Positions 52,867 to 61,543 of a stretch of 64,000 nucleotides of DNA are shown here, piece after piece. This stretch comes from Dokdonella sp. (GTDB taxonomy: Bacteria; Pseudomonadota; Gammaproteobacteria; Xanthomonadales; Rhodanobacteraceae). Made by a program: the position numbers and the translations under genes. The stretch covers positions 1,116,001-1,180,000 of the forward strand of contig NZ_JAHCAS010000001.1 in assembly GCF_019634775.1 (NCBI RefSeq). The letters run 5' to 3'. Under the pieces are notes generated by a model, which saw only the letters and a program-made list of their open reading frames with translations, was not told the origin of the DNA and did not search any database. How positions within the stretch are numbered: the first letter of the stretch is position 1; every line of letters starts with the position of its first letter.

Positions 52867-53955
52867 TCAACGATTGGTCAGTTGCAACTCGATGCGCCGG
52901 TTGCGGGCATAGGCCGCTTCGCCGTCGCCGGAATCGAGCGGCTGGAACTGGCCGAAGCCGTTGGCCGACAGGCGATGGGCCGGGATGCCCTGCACGACGA
53001 GGTACTTGACGATCGCCACCGCGCGCGCGGTCGACAGTTCCCAGTTCGACGGGAAGCGTTCGGTGTGGATCGGCCGGCGGTCGGTGTGGCCATCGATGCG
53101 CAGCACCCAGTCGATGCTCGAGGGGATTTCGGCGGCGACTTCGCGCACGGTGTCGGCGAGCATGGCAAGGCGTTCCTGTCCGGCCGGGTCGAGTTCGGCC
53201 GAGCCGGACGGAAACAGGATGTCGGTCGGCACGATGAAGCGGTCGCCCGAGACCTGCACGTCGCTGCGGTTGCCGAGCGCTTCGCGCAGGCGGCCGAAGA
53301 ATTCCGAGCGGTAGCGCTCGAGTTCGCCGACGCGCTCGGCCAAGGCGAGATTGAGGCGTTGGCCGAGGTCGGCGATCGTCGCGTCCTTCGTGTCGATATC
53401 CCGGTTGGCGACGTCGAGCGCGTTTTCGAGTCTTGCCAACTGTTCACGGATCGCGCTCATCTGCCGGTTCAGCAGTTCGATCTGTGCGGTCGCCGCGGCA
53501 TTGGCTTCGGTCTGCACGGCGAGGTCCTTGTTCGAGGTGTCCAGCGCCGTGGCCAGGCGCGCAACCTCGGCTTCGAGCTGCGCCTTCAGTTCGTTGAGCA
53601 GGGCGATGTCGGTGCCGAGTCGCGCCGCCTCGCCGGTCGCTGCGTCGAGTGCGCCGCGCAGCGTGTCGCGATCGTCGCTGGCCCGGCCGAGCGAGGCGGC
53701 CAGTTCGGCCACGCGCGCATCGAGCGAACGCTTCTGTTCCTCGCTCAGCGACAGCGTGCGCGCGAGTTCGGCGACCTGGGCGTTCAGTGCATCGAGTGCA
53801 CGGTTCTTGCCGGCCAGTGAATCGGAGAGCACGAATTGGCCAATCGCGAAGATCAGCAGCACGAACACGAACACCATGATCAGCGAGGTCAGCGCGTCGA
53901 CGAAGCCGGGCCAGATGTCGAACGTGCGCCGCCGCCGGCGTGCAAGCGTGCTCAC
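52867..53955 (-). CDS. MotB/OmpA-like membrane protein with coiled coil
   Basis: 362-aa single-pass inner-membrane protein. The N-terminal helix (about 20-42) follows a basic cytosolic start (RRRRRTFDIWPGFVDALTSL). A long coiled coil occupies about residues 48-195 (alternating AELARTLSLSEEQKRSL-type heptads). The OmpA-like peptidoglycan-binding domain (about 220-360) has RIDGHTDRRP and NRRIEL. The GTG at 53955 overlaps the upstream stop as GTGA. It pairs with the ExbB/MotA-like gene, so the two probably form an ion-driven complex that contacts peptidoglycan. The helix has an Asp (GFVDALTS) in the position used for protons by MotB. Confidence 0.85.
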   Translation of the reverse strand: MSTLARRRRRTFDIWPGFVDALTSLIMVFVFVLLIFAIGQFVLSDSLAGKNRALDALNAQVAELARTLSLSEEQKRSLDARVAELAASLGRASDDRDTLRGALDAATGEAARLGTDIALLNELKAQLEAEVARLATALDTSNKDLAVQTEANAAATAQIELLNRQMSAIREQLARLENALDVANRDIDTKDATIADLGQRLNLALAERVGELERYRSEFFGRLREALGNRSDVQVSGDRFIVPTDILFPSGSAELDPAGQERLAMLADTVREVAAEIPSSIDWVLRIDGHTDRRPIHTERFPSNWELSTARAVAIVKYLVVQGIPAHRLSANGFGQFQPLDSGDGEAAYARNRRIELQLTNR

Positions 53956-55013
53956 CGACGCGGCTCGCGCGGGCCGACTGCAGCGGCGATCGTGCGCGAG
54001 AGCAGGCGCAGCTCGGCTCGCAGATCGTCTGCCAGGCGCGACTCGGTCGGCGCCTCTGCGGCGAACTGGCGCAGCAGCTTGCGCAGTTCGTTCTGCGTCT
54101 CGGTCGCCGCTTGGCGTTCGCGCACATCGCGCGACAGCAGTTCGTTGAGGCGGCCGAGCTGGGTGGCGATCTCGGCGAACTGCTCGTTGCTGCCGCGGCG
54201 CTCGCGTTCGTTCTCGACAATCGCGCGCTGCATGCGTTCGAGGCCGTCGGCGGTCTGTTCGAGCAGGGCTTGCACGTAGGCCGGCACGGAGGCGTCGGCG
54301 TCGAGCGCGTGGCCAGAGGACAGATGGGTCATGCCGGACAACCATTCCTCCAGCTCGTTGTGGAAGCGGTTCTGTGCACCGCCGGCCTGCAGGTCGAGGA
54401 AGCCGATCACCAGCGAACTGGCGAGGCCGAACAGCGAGGTCGAAAAGCTCGTCGACATGCCGCCCAGCGGTTCCTTCAAGTGCTCCTTGAGCGCACCGAA
54501 CATGGTCGCCGCATCGTTGCCGACGTCCAGCGAACCAATGATCCCGGTCACCGAGGCGATCGTCACCAGCAGGCCCCAGAAGGTGCCGAGCAGGCCGAGG
54601 AAGATGGCCAGCCCGATCAGATAGCGCGAGAGGTCGCGCGATTCCTCTAGGCGCAACTGCACGCTGTCGAGCAGGGTGCGCATCGATGCCGCCGACAAGG
54701 TTGCGCGTCCACGCTCGCGACCACCGAGCATGCGAGCCATCGGTGCGAGCAGGCGCGGGTTGCCGTGCGTGCCGCGTTCAGGGTTCGAGCGGCGGAACGA
54801 TTCGATCCACTCGACCTCGCGCGACAGCACGAGCACCTGGCGGACGTTGACCAGGATGCCGGCGGCGAGCACGAGCACGATCACGCCGTTGAAGAACGGG
54901 TTGGCCATGAACATCGCGGCCAGGCGCGGCGCGACGAGGAAGGCCAACGTGGCAACGCCGGCGAGGAAGGCCGACATCCAGAGCAGCGCACGTGAAGGTC
55001 GGCTCATGCCCAT
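53952..55013 (-). CDS. MotA/TolQ/ExbB-like proton-channel protein
   Basis: 353-aa inner-membrane protein. There are hydrophobic segments near 14-36 and 40-58, a cytosolic loop, and a third and fourth segment (about 128-152 with GLAIFLGLLGTFWGLLVTI, about 190-210 with SFSTSLFGLASSLVIGFLDL), the typical MotA/TolQ/ExbB channel signature. A cytosolic helical tail of about 120 residues follows. With the OmpA-like partner it resembles the MotA-MotB-like pairs found outside flagellar loci. Flagellar genes are absent here, so flagellar function is not implied. The start ATG at 55013 could also be the ATG two codons later. Confidence 0.85.
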   Translation of the reverse strand: MGMSRPSRALLWMSAFLAGVATLAFLVAPRLAAMFMANPFFNGVIVLVLAAGILVNVRQVLVLSREVEWIESFRRSNPERGTHGNPRLLAPMARMLGGRERGRATLSAASMRTLLDSVQLRLEESRDLSRYLIGLAIFLGLLGTFWGLLVTIASVTGIIGSLDVGNDAATMFGALKEHLKEPLGGMSTSFSTSLFGLASSLVIGFLDLQAGGAQNRFHNELEEWLSGMTHLSSGHALDADASVPAYVQALLEQTADGLERMQRAIVENERERRGSNEQFAEIATQLGRLNELLSRDVRERQAATETQNELRKLLRQFAAEAPTESRLADDLRAELRLLSRTIAAAVGPREPRR

Positions 55014-55190
55014 TCAGGTTCTCCGCAAATCTCGTTGGATGCGAGTCGCATGCGACCGGTTGCACACGCGTTTGGTTCCATGTGCGGCACGCCGATGAAG
55101 CACACGCGGGGGAATCTCCGGAATCAACCCGACCGTTCGTTCCCGCCTGCACCAGGTCGAGGACCGTGCACGGGAATCCGTGAAAGGCGC

Positions 55191-57707
55191 TCATTGGGCG
55201 CGCGGCTTCGCCCGATGCGTCGGCGTTGCCGTCCACGGATCGTCCGGCCAGGGATGCTTCGGATAGCGGCCCTTGAGTTCCTTCTTCACCTCCGGATACG
55301 TGCGCTCCCAGAAGCTGGCGAGATCCTGGGTGACCTGGATCGGTCGTCCGCCTGGCGAGAGCAGGTGCAGGGTCAGGGCGACGCGGCCGCCGGCGATGCG
55401 CGGCGTATCGGCAAGGCCGAACAGTTCCTGCAGCTTGACCGCGAGCACGGGCGGTCCGTCGACGCTGTAGTCGATGCGTCGCTCGAGGCCGCTCGGCACG
55501 CGCACCGTGGTCGGTGCGTGCTCGTCGAGGGCACGCCGTTGCGCATGGTCGAAGTGCGCGGCCAGCGCTTCGCCGAGCACGCCGGCGCCGATCGCGTCGA
55601 GGCGGGTGACGCCGGCCAGATACGGCGCAAGCCAATCGTCGAGGCTCGCCAGCAGGCGCTCATCGGAGAGATCGGGTAGATCGAGCTCGGGCCACCATGT
55701 GCGCAGGCGGGTCGTGCGCAGACGCAGTGCACGTGCCGGCTCGCTCCAGGGCAGGACGTCGAGGCCGAGTTCGCGTACGGCGGCGATGAGCGCAGGCACG
55801 CTGTCCTCGGGTCGTGCGGCGGCACGATGGCGTTCGAGCACGATGGCGTCGAAGCGGCGCTGCTCCCAGGCTTCCACCGTGCGCGTTTCGCGGTTCCAAC
55901 GCACCACCCGCTCACGCACGAACGTGTCGGCGAAATCGCGTTCGAGCAGTGCCGGATCGAGCGGCGCGGCGAGCCGGATCAGGCTGTCACGGACATCGGC
56001 ACGCAGGTCGACGACGACCAGCCAGGGTTCGCCGATAAGTGCGCTTTCATCACCCAAGTGTGCGCCGCGACCGTTGGCCAGGGTGTAGCGGCGCGGATTG
56101 GCCGGATCCTGACGGGCGATGCGGTCGGGCCAGGCATGCGCGAGCACGTCGCCAACGGCAGTCGCCGGCACGACCTCGCTTTCACCGCGCACCAGGCCGG
56201 CCCGTCGACGCCAGGTCTCGGCCGCTTGCGCGATCGCGGCCAGTGCGCCGGCGTCGGCGTCGCCCACCGGGCGGCGCGCACGCCAGGCTGCGAGCGCCTG
56301 CACGCGGGTGCGCAGGTCGTCGTTGCGCACGCCGCCGCCGCGCAATGGATCGCGCGTCTCGACCAATGCGGCGAGGTCGCAGGCGAGCGCCTTCGCCTGA
56401 CCGGCGCGCAACACCGCGGCGGCCAGGCGTGGATGTGCACCGAAGGCGAGCATGTCGCGGCCGAACCTGTCGATCCGTCCGCCACGGTCGAGCGCGCCGA
56501 GACGCACCAGCAGGTCACGCGCCTGGGCCAGCGCGCCCGGCGGTGGCGGATCGAGCCACGGCAGCACGTCGGAACCCCAGGCGGCGAGTTCGAGGGCGAG
56601 TTGGGCGAGTTCGACCTGGGCGATCTCGGGTGTACGCGCCGGTTCGAGGCGCCGGCTCTGCGGCCACAGGCGATGGCAGCGACCGGCGGCGACGCGTCCG
56701 GCACGTCCGGCGCGCTGTTCGGCCGAGGCCTGCGAGATGTTGACCACCGCCAGGCGCGTGAAGCCCGAGTTCGGATCGAAACGCGGTTCGCGCGCGAGAC
56801 CGCTGTCGACGACGGTACGGATGCCGGGCAGGGTCACGCTCGATTCGGCGACATTGGTCGCCAGCACGACGCGGCGCCGGCCTGGCAGCGCCGGTGCGAG
56901 CGCCGCGCGCTGTTCGGCGAGGGTGAGTTCACCATGCAGGGCGACGAGATCGACCTTGGCGTCGAGCGAGGTCGCCAGCGCGTCGCGCGCGAGATCGATC
57001 TCGCGGCGGCCGGGCAGGAACACCAGCACGTCACCGTCATTGCCGGCCAGTGCGGCCTCGACCGTGCGCCGCACGTGCTGCGGCCAACCGCGTTCGGGCC
57101 AGGCTTCGCCGGCACGTGGCGGTGGCCAGTCGATGTCGACCGCGAAGCTGCGTCCTGCACTGGTCAGGCGTGGCGCATCGAACCAGTGCGCGATGCGTTC
57201 GCCGTCCAACGTCGCCGACATGATGACCAGGCGCAGGTCGGGCCGCAGGTTGGCCTGCACGTCGAGGGCGAGGGCGGCGCCGAGGTCGCCGTGCAGGTGA
57301 CGCTCGTGGAACTCGTCGAACAGGATCGCGCCGACACCGGCCAGTTCGGGATCGTCCTGCAGCAGCCGTGTGAGGATGCCCTCGGTGAGCACTTCGATGC
57401 GTGTCGCCGCCGACACGCGCGCTTCGCCGCGGATGCGGAAACCGATGGTCGCGCCGATCTCCTCGCCACGCGCATCCGCCATGAAACCGGCGGCTGCGCG
57501 TGCGGCGATGCGGCGTGGTTCGAGCATGAGGATGCGCCGGCCCTGCAGCCATGGTTCGTCGAGCAGGGCGGGCGGCACGCGCGTGGTCTTGCCCGCGCCG
57601 GGGGGCGCTTCGAGCACGAGGCGCGGATGTCGGGCGAGGCTCTCGCGCAGCGCGGGCAACACCTCGTCGATCGGAAAGCGGGTAGCGTGCAAGCGAACGG
57701 CGTCCAT
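55191..57707 (-). CDS. hrpB: HrpB, ATP-dependent DEAH-box helicase
   Basis: 838-aa SF2 DEAH helicase. Walker A is EAPPGAGKTTRVP, the DEAH-type box reads LFDEFHERHLHGD, SAT is VIMSATLDG and motif VI QRAGRAGR. The HrpB-specific C-terminal domain is present (including LSPGGRPIQVTQDLASFW). It probably acts on RNA. The name has nothing to do with type III secretion. ATG 57707 begins MDAVRLHATRFPIDEVL, matching the family; an ATG at 57722 is in frame. A heptad-repeat array separates it from tatD. Confidence 0.94.
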   Translation of the reverse strand: MDAVRLHATRFPIDEVLPALRESLARHPRLVLEAPPGAGKTTRVPPALLDEPWLQGRRILMLEPRRIAARAAAGFMADARGEEIGATIGFRIRGEARVSAATRIEVLTEGILTRLLQDDPELAGVGAILFDEFHERHLHGDLGAALALDVQANLRPDLRLVIMSATLDGERIAHWFDAPRLTSAGRSFAVDIDWPPPRAGEAWPERGWPQHVRRTVEAALAGNDGDVLVFLPGRREIDLARDALATSLDAKVDLVALHGELTLAEQRAALAPALPGRRRVVLATNVAESSVTLPGIRTVVDSGLAREPRFDPNSGFTRLAVVNISQASAEQRAGRAGRVAAGRCHRLWPQSRRLEPARTPEIAQVELAQLALELAAWGSDVLPWLDPPPPGALAQARDLLVRLGALDRGGRIDRFGRDMLAFGAHPRLAAAVLRAGQAKALACDLAALVETRDPLRGGGVRNDDLRTRVQALAAWRARRPVGDADAGALAAIAQAAETWRRRAGLVRGESEVVPATAVGDVLAHAWPDRIARQDPANPRRYTLANGRGAHLGDESALIGEPWLVVVDLRADVRDSLIRLAAPLDPALLERDFADTFVRERVVRWNRETRTVEAWEQRRFDAIVLERHRAAARPEDSVPALIAAVRELGLDVLPWSEPARALRLRTTRLRTWWPELDLPDLSDERLLASLDDWLAPYLAGVTRLDAIGAGVLGEALAAHFDHAQRRALDEHAPTTVRVPSGLERRIDYSVDGPPVLAVKLQELFGLADTPRIAGGRVALTLHLLSPGGRPIQVTQDLASFWERTYPEVKKELKGRYPKHPWPDDPWTATPTHRAKPRAQ

Positions 57708-57741
57708 GGATGAATCGTGCATTCTATGTGGCAGAGAATGC

Positions 57742-57817
57742 CGGGAATGGGCAATCGGGAATGGTGAATGGTCAAGAGCAGGACTCCTGATCCGATCATT
57801 CCCGTTGCCCATTCCCC
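57742..57817. repeat. Heptad inverted-repeat array between hrpB and tatD (locus 5 of 5)
   Basis: Left arm CGGGAATGGGCAATCGGGAA from 57742 has its inverted partner at 57797-57817 (CATTCCCG, TTGCCCATTCCCC), with a one-base gap in the pairing and a spacer of about 32 bases. Units have period 7 (GGGAATG, GGCAATC, GGGAATG, GTGAATG). It fills most of the divergent region between the two starts. Confidence 0.85.
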
Positions 57818-57841
57818 GACGACATCCTGGAGTCACCACGC

Positions 57842-58630
57842 ATGCACCTGATCGACATCGGCGCCAACCTCACCCACGAATCGTTCCGGCCCGATTTCGA
57901 TGCCGTGCTGGCGCGTGCCCGGGCGCATGGTGTCGCCACGATGGTGGTGACCGGCGCAAGCGCCGGCGGCAGTCGCGCCGCCCTGCATCTGGCGAGGACG
58001 CATCCTGACCTGCTGCATGCCACCGCCGGCGTGCATCCGCACCATGCGATCGACTACGACGACGCCACCGACGCCCTGCTGCGCGAGCTCGTCGCCGACG
58101 AGCGCATCAAGGCGGTCGGCGAGACCGGCCTCGACTACCACCGCAACTACTCGCCGCAGGTCGCGCAGATCGAGGCTTTCGAACGCCAGCTCGCGATTGC
58201 GGCTGATTGCGGCAAGCCATTGTTCCTGCACCAGCGTGACGCACATGCCGACTTCATGGCGACGATGCGGCAGTTCAGCGGCCGCATCGGCAAGGCTGTC
58301 GTGCATTGCTTCACCGGCACCCGCGAGGAGCTGCATGACTACCTCGACGCCGGCTGGCACATCGGCATCACCGGTTGGCTCTGCGACGAGCGTCGCGGCA
58401 CCCACCTGCGTGAACTCGTGCGCGACATCCCGGCCGATCGCCTGATGATCGAAACCGATGCTCCCTACCTGCTTCCACGCAGCGTACGTCCGCCGCCCTC
58501 GCACCGCCGCAACGAGCCGATGTACCTGCGTCACATCGTCGAGGAGCTCGCACGTGACCGTGGCGAGCCGGTCGAGGCCACCGCGGCGGCGACCACGGCG
58601 ACCGCGCGCGCCTTCTTCGGTATCACCTGA
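57842..58630 (+). CDS. tatD: TatD, metal-dependent 3'-5' exonuclease
   Basis: 262-aa metal-dependent hydrolase of the amidohydrolase fold. Key sites are GVHPHHA, GETGLDYHRN, FLHQRDA, HCFTGTREEL, GITGWLCDERRG and ETDAPYLLPR, all matching the E. coli TatD type closely (including the GITGW and CDERRG segments). E. coli TatD acts in DNA repair after oxidative damage. ATG 57842 has a GGAG about 13 bases upstream. No tatABC genes are here. Confidence 0.93.
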   Translation: MHLIDIGANLTHESFRPDFDAVLARARAHGVATMVVTGASAGGSRAALHLARTHPDLLHATAGVHPHHAIDYDDATDALLRELVADERIKAVGETGLDYHRNYSPQVAQIEAFERQLAIAADCGKPLFLHQRDAHADFMATMRQFSGRIGKAVVHCFTGTREELHDYLDAGWHIGITGWLCDERRGTHLRELVRDIPADRLMIETDAPYLLPRSVRPPPSHRRNEPMYLRHIVEELARDRGEPVEATAAATTATARAFFGIT

Positions 58631-58853
58631 GCTGCATTGCCGGCCTGCGGCATTTCGTCTACGCGTTCACGCGATGGTGCGCAGGTGATCGCATCGGCGC
58701 GATTGTGCTGGCATGCTCGGGGTGCCGTCGGCGGCAAGGCCTCCTTCGGTACCTGGCAGTTCCGCATGCAGGGGTACGACGAGGCCAGTCGGCTGCGGAG
58801 CACGCCCATCCCGGTGGCGATCACGGCCTTGGTCGCGCAAAGGAAAGGACCGC

Positions 58854-61463
58854 ATGAAACCAATCCGTCATCGCCGCCCAGCGGCAATGCTGCTGGCCAT
58901 CGCCATCGGCACAATCTCCGTCGGCGCGTCGGCGCAGCCGGAAAAACGCGACCCTGCTGCCGAGTTCAGGGTCGAGCGCGCGGTCGATGGCGCACAGACG
59001 CTGGTTGGGCCACCCTTGCCGGTCGGCGAACTGATCGCGCGCCACCTGCAGGACTGGAAACCCGGCGAGCCGCTGCGCTTTGCCGAACCGTTCGCGGTAT
59101 CGATCGATCCGGCCAAGGCGGGCCGCTGGACTTCGGCGGCCGATGGCATCGACTCCTGGGAGCTGCGCATCCGCGTCCCTGGCGCGGTGTCACTGAACCT
59201 CGGCTTCAAGCGCTATGCCATGCCCAAGGGCGGCAGCCTGACGATCCACAACGCCGACCGCTCCGCGCACATCCGTCCGTTCACCGAGGTCGACAATCGC
59301 GAGCACCTCGAGCTGTGGACACCACTCCTCGAAGGCGAGGAGGTCGTGCTCACGGTGTCCGTGCCGAAGGAGCGCCGCGACTCGCTGCAGCTCGAACTTG
59401 GTTCGGTCAATGCGGGCTTCACCGATTTCAACAATCCACTGGCCATCCGCTCCGGTTCCTGCAACATCGATGTGGTCTGTCCGCAAGGCGATGGCTGGCG
59501 CGACCAGATCCGTTCGGTCGGTGCCTACTCGATCAGCGGCGTCGACTATTGCTCGGGTGCCCTCGTCAACAACGTGCGCGGCGATCGCAAGTCGTACTTC
59601 CTGACCGCCAATCACTGCTCGATCTCGTCCGGCAACCAGAACTCGGTCGTGATCTACTGGAACTACCAGAACTCGACCTGCCGTCCACCCGGCTCCTCGG
59701 CCAGCGGCAGCGCCGGTGACGGCAGTCGCGCACAGTTCAGCAGTGGCGTCACCCTGCGCGCCAACAGTGCGGCCTCGGACTTCGCCCTGGTCGAGACCCA
59801 GACACCGGTCGATCCGGCCTTCAACCTGTACTGGTCGGGTCTCGACGCGACGACCACGCTGCCCACCAGTACCGTCGGCATCCACCATCCGAGAGTCGAG
59901 GAGAAGCGCATCAGCTTCGCCCACGACCCGCTGACCGTGACCAGCTATCTCGGCACGACCTCGCCCGGCAACGGCACGCACCTGCGCGTGTTCACCTGGC
60001 AGGGAGGCACGACCGAGGGCGGCTCGTCGGGCTCGCCGATCTACAACCCGGCCAACAAGCGCATCGTCGGCCAGCTCCACGGCGGCTATGCCTCATGCAC
60101 GGATACGCGCTCGGACTGGTATGGCTGGACCAATATCTCGTGGAACGGTGGCGGCAGCGCATCCAGCCAGCTCAAGGCCTGGCTCGACCCCGACGACACC
60201 GGCACGAACAGCTTCGACGGCCGGGGCCTGGCGCCGTTCACGCTCGCCGTCGACCCGGCCAGCATCGGCATCTGCGCATCGGCCGGCAGCGCGACGATCG
60301 ACATCGATGTCGGCGCCGAGACCGGTTTCAGCGGCGCGGTCACTCTCGCGGCCAGCGGAGCACCAACCGGCAGCACGGTTGCCTTCTCGACCAATCCGGT
60401 CACCGCGCCCGGTAGTTCCGTGCTGACGGTGGGCAATCTCGCCTCGGCGCAGGCGGGCAACCATGCGCTGCTCATTACTGGCAGTGCCGGCGGCGACAGC
60501 CTGCAGAAAATCGTGCCGTTCGGCCTCAGCGTGGTCGCACCGGGTGCAGCGACGCCGAGCCTGCCGGCAAATGGCGCGGTCGGCATCGGCTACACGCCGA
60601 CCCTGAGCTGGAGTGCCGGCAGCGATGCCCAGGAATATCGCCTCGAGGTGTCGACCGACCCGTTCTTCGCCACTACCCTGATCGACCAGCTCGTCACTGG
60701 CACCAGCTACACGGTCAGCACGCCATTGGCGGCCAACACCGTGCACTACTGGCGGGTCACCCCCGGCAACTTCTGCGGCACGGCACCCACCTCGGCCGAG
60801 TGGAGCTTCAAGACCGCGGTTGCCCCGGGCCAGTGCGACGACAGCCAGGCCGCGATCACGCTGTTCAGCGACGATGTCGAAGGCGGCGACAACGGTTGGA
60901 CCACGACAGGCAGTGTCGGCGCGCAGACCTGGACACGCAGCCTCGCGCGACCGAATTCGGGCACTTATGCCTGGTATGCCGAGAACATCGCCGCGGCCAG
61001 CGACCAACGCCTGATATCGCCGGCGATCATTCTGCCGGGCGACCAGAACCCGCTCACCCTGAGCTTCCACAACTGGCGCCATATCGAGCGCAGCGGCAAC
61101 ACGGCCTGCTATGACGGCGGCATCCTCGAAGTATCGACCGATGGTGGTGCCAGCTTCACGCAAGTGCCGGCGGCGAACATCATCGGCGGCGCTTCCTACC
61201 GTGGCCCGATCAGCTCCTCGTTCGGCAACCCGCTGGCTGGCGCGCCGGCCTGGTGCGACGATCCTGCCCTGCCGTACTCGGCTGGTCCCGTACTGGTCGA
61301 CCTCGGTCCGTATGCCGGGCAGACCATCAATCTGCGCTTCCGTCTGGGCACCGACAGCTCGGTGGCAAAGGAAGGCTGGTATGTCGACGACATCACGGTG
61401 AATGCCTGCGCGACGTTGACCGACGAGATCTTCGCCGACGGGTTCGACCCGGTCGATCCGTAA
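58854..61463 (+). CDS. Secreted trypsin-like (lysyl endopeptidase-type) protease
   Basis: 869-aa exported multidomain serine protease. The signal peptide is about 1-24 (SVGASA). A propeptide follows (about 25-200). The S1 catalytic domain (about 200-450) has His in YFLTANHCS, Asp in SDFALVE and Ser in GGSSGSPIYN, so the triad is complete. The pattern CNIDVVCPQG recalls Achromobacter protease I-like enzymes. Then come an Ig-like segment, a fibronectin III-like domain (LEVSTDPFF, VHYWRVTPG) and a jelly-roll domain (GWYVDDITVNAC). The tail is EIFADGFDPVDP. ATG 58854 has AAGGAAAGG upstream. Confidence 0.88.
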   Translation: MKPIRHRRPAAMLLAIAIGTISVGASAQPEKRDPAAEFRVERAVDGAQTLVGPPLPVGELIARHLQDWKPGEPLRFAEPFAVSIDPAKAGRWTSAADGIDSWELRIRVPGAVSLNLGFKRYAMPKGGSLTIHNADRSAHIRPFTEVDNREHLELWTPLLEGEEVVLTVSVPKERRDSLQLELGSVNAGFTDFNNPLAIRSGSCNIDVVCPQGDGWRDQIRSVGAYSISGVDYCSGALVNNVRGDRKSYFLTANHCSISSGNQNSVVIYWNYQNSTCRPPGSSASGSAGDGSRAQFSSGVTLRANSAASDFALVETQTPVDPAFNLYWSGLDATTTLPTSTVGIHHPRVEEKRISFAHDPLTVTSYLGTTSPGNGTHLRVFTWQGGTTEGGSSGSPIYNPANKRIVGQLHGGYASCTDTRSDWYGWTNISWNGGGSASSQLKAWLDPDDTGTNSFDGRGLAPFTLAVDPASIGICASAGSATIDIDVGAETGFSGAVTLAASGAPTGSTVAFSTNPVTAPGSSVLTVGNLASAQAGNHALLITGSAGGDSLQKIVPFGLSVVAPGAATPSLPANGAVGIGYTPTLSWSAGSDAQEYRLEVSTDPFFATTLIDQLVTGTSYTVSTPLAANTVHYWRVTPGNFCGTAPTSAEWSFKTAVAPGQCDDSQAAITLFSDDVEGGDNGWTTTGSVGAQTWTRSLARPNSGTYAWYAENIAAASDQRLISPAIILPGDQNPLTLSFHNWRHIERSGNTACYDGGILEVSTDGGASFTQVPAANIIGGASYRGPISSSFGNPLAGAPAWCDDPALPYSAGPVLVDLGPYAGQTINLRFRLGTDSSVAKEGWYVDDITVNACATLTDEIFADGFDPVDP

Positions 61464-61488
61464 TCGACAGCTTGCCTCATGGACCGGA

Positions 61489-61519
61489 GAAGGGGTGCCT
61501 CGGCACCCCTTCTTCGTTG
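61489..61519 (+). terminator. Hairpin terminator after the protease gene
   Basis: GAAGGGGTGC (61489-61498) pairs with GCACCCCTTC (61503-61512) around CTCG, followed by TTCGTTGTG. The stem is perfect, but the T run is weak. It lies 26 bases after the protease stop, between convergent genes. Confidence 0.7.
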
Positions 61520-61543
61520 TGTCGACCGGCGTGCCCCCGTGAA

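Noticed and set aside
52867..55013. The MotA-like/MotB-like pair as a Zorya defence system
   Set aside because: ZorA/ZorB are a similar pair, but no ZorC, ZorD or ZorE gene is adjacent, and the neighbours (hrpB, arfB) are housekeeping. The SNF2 helicase at 12603-15953 is about 37 kb away and has a SWIM domain, unlike ZorD.
55191..57707. hrpB as a type III secretion gene
   Set aside because: The product is a DEAH-box helicase; the shared name is coincidental and no secretion genes are present.
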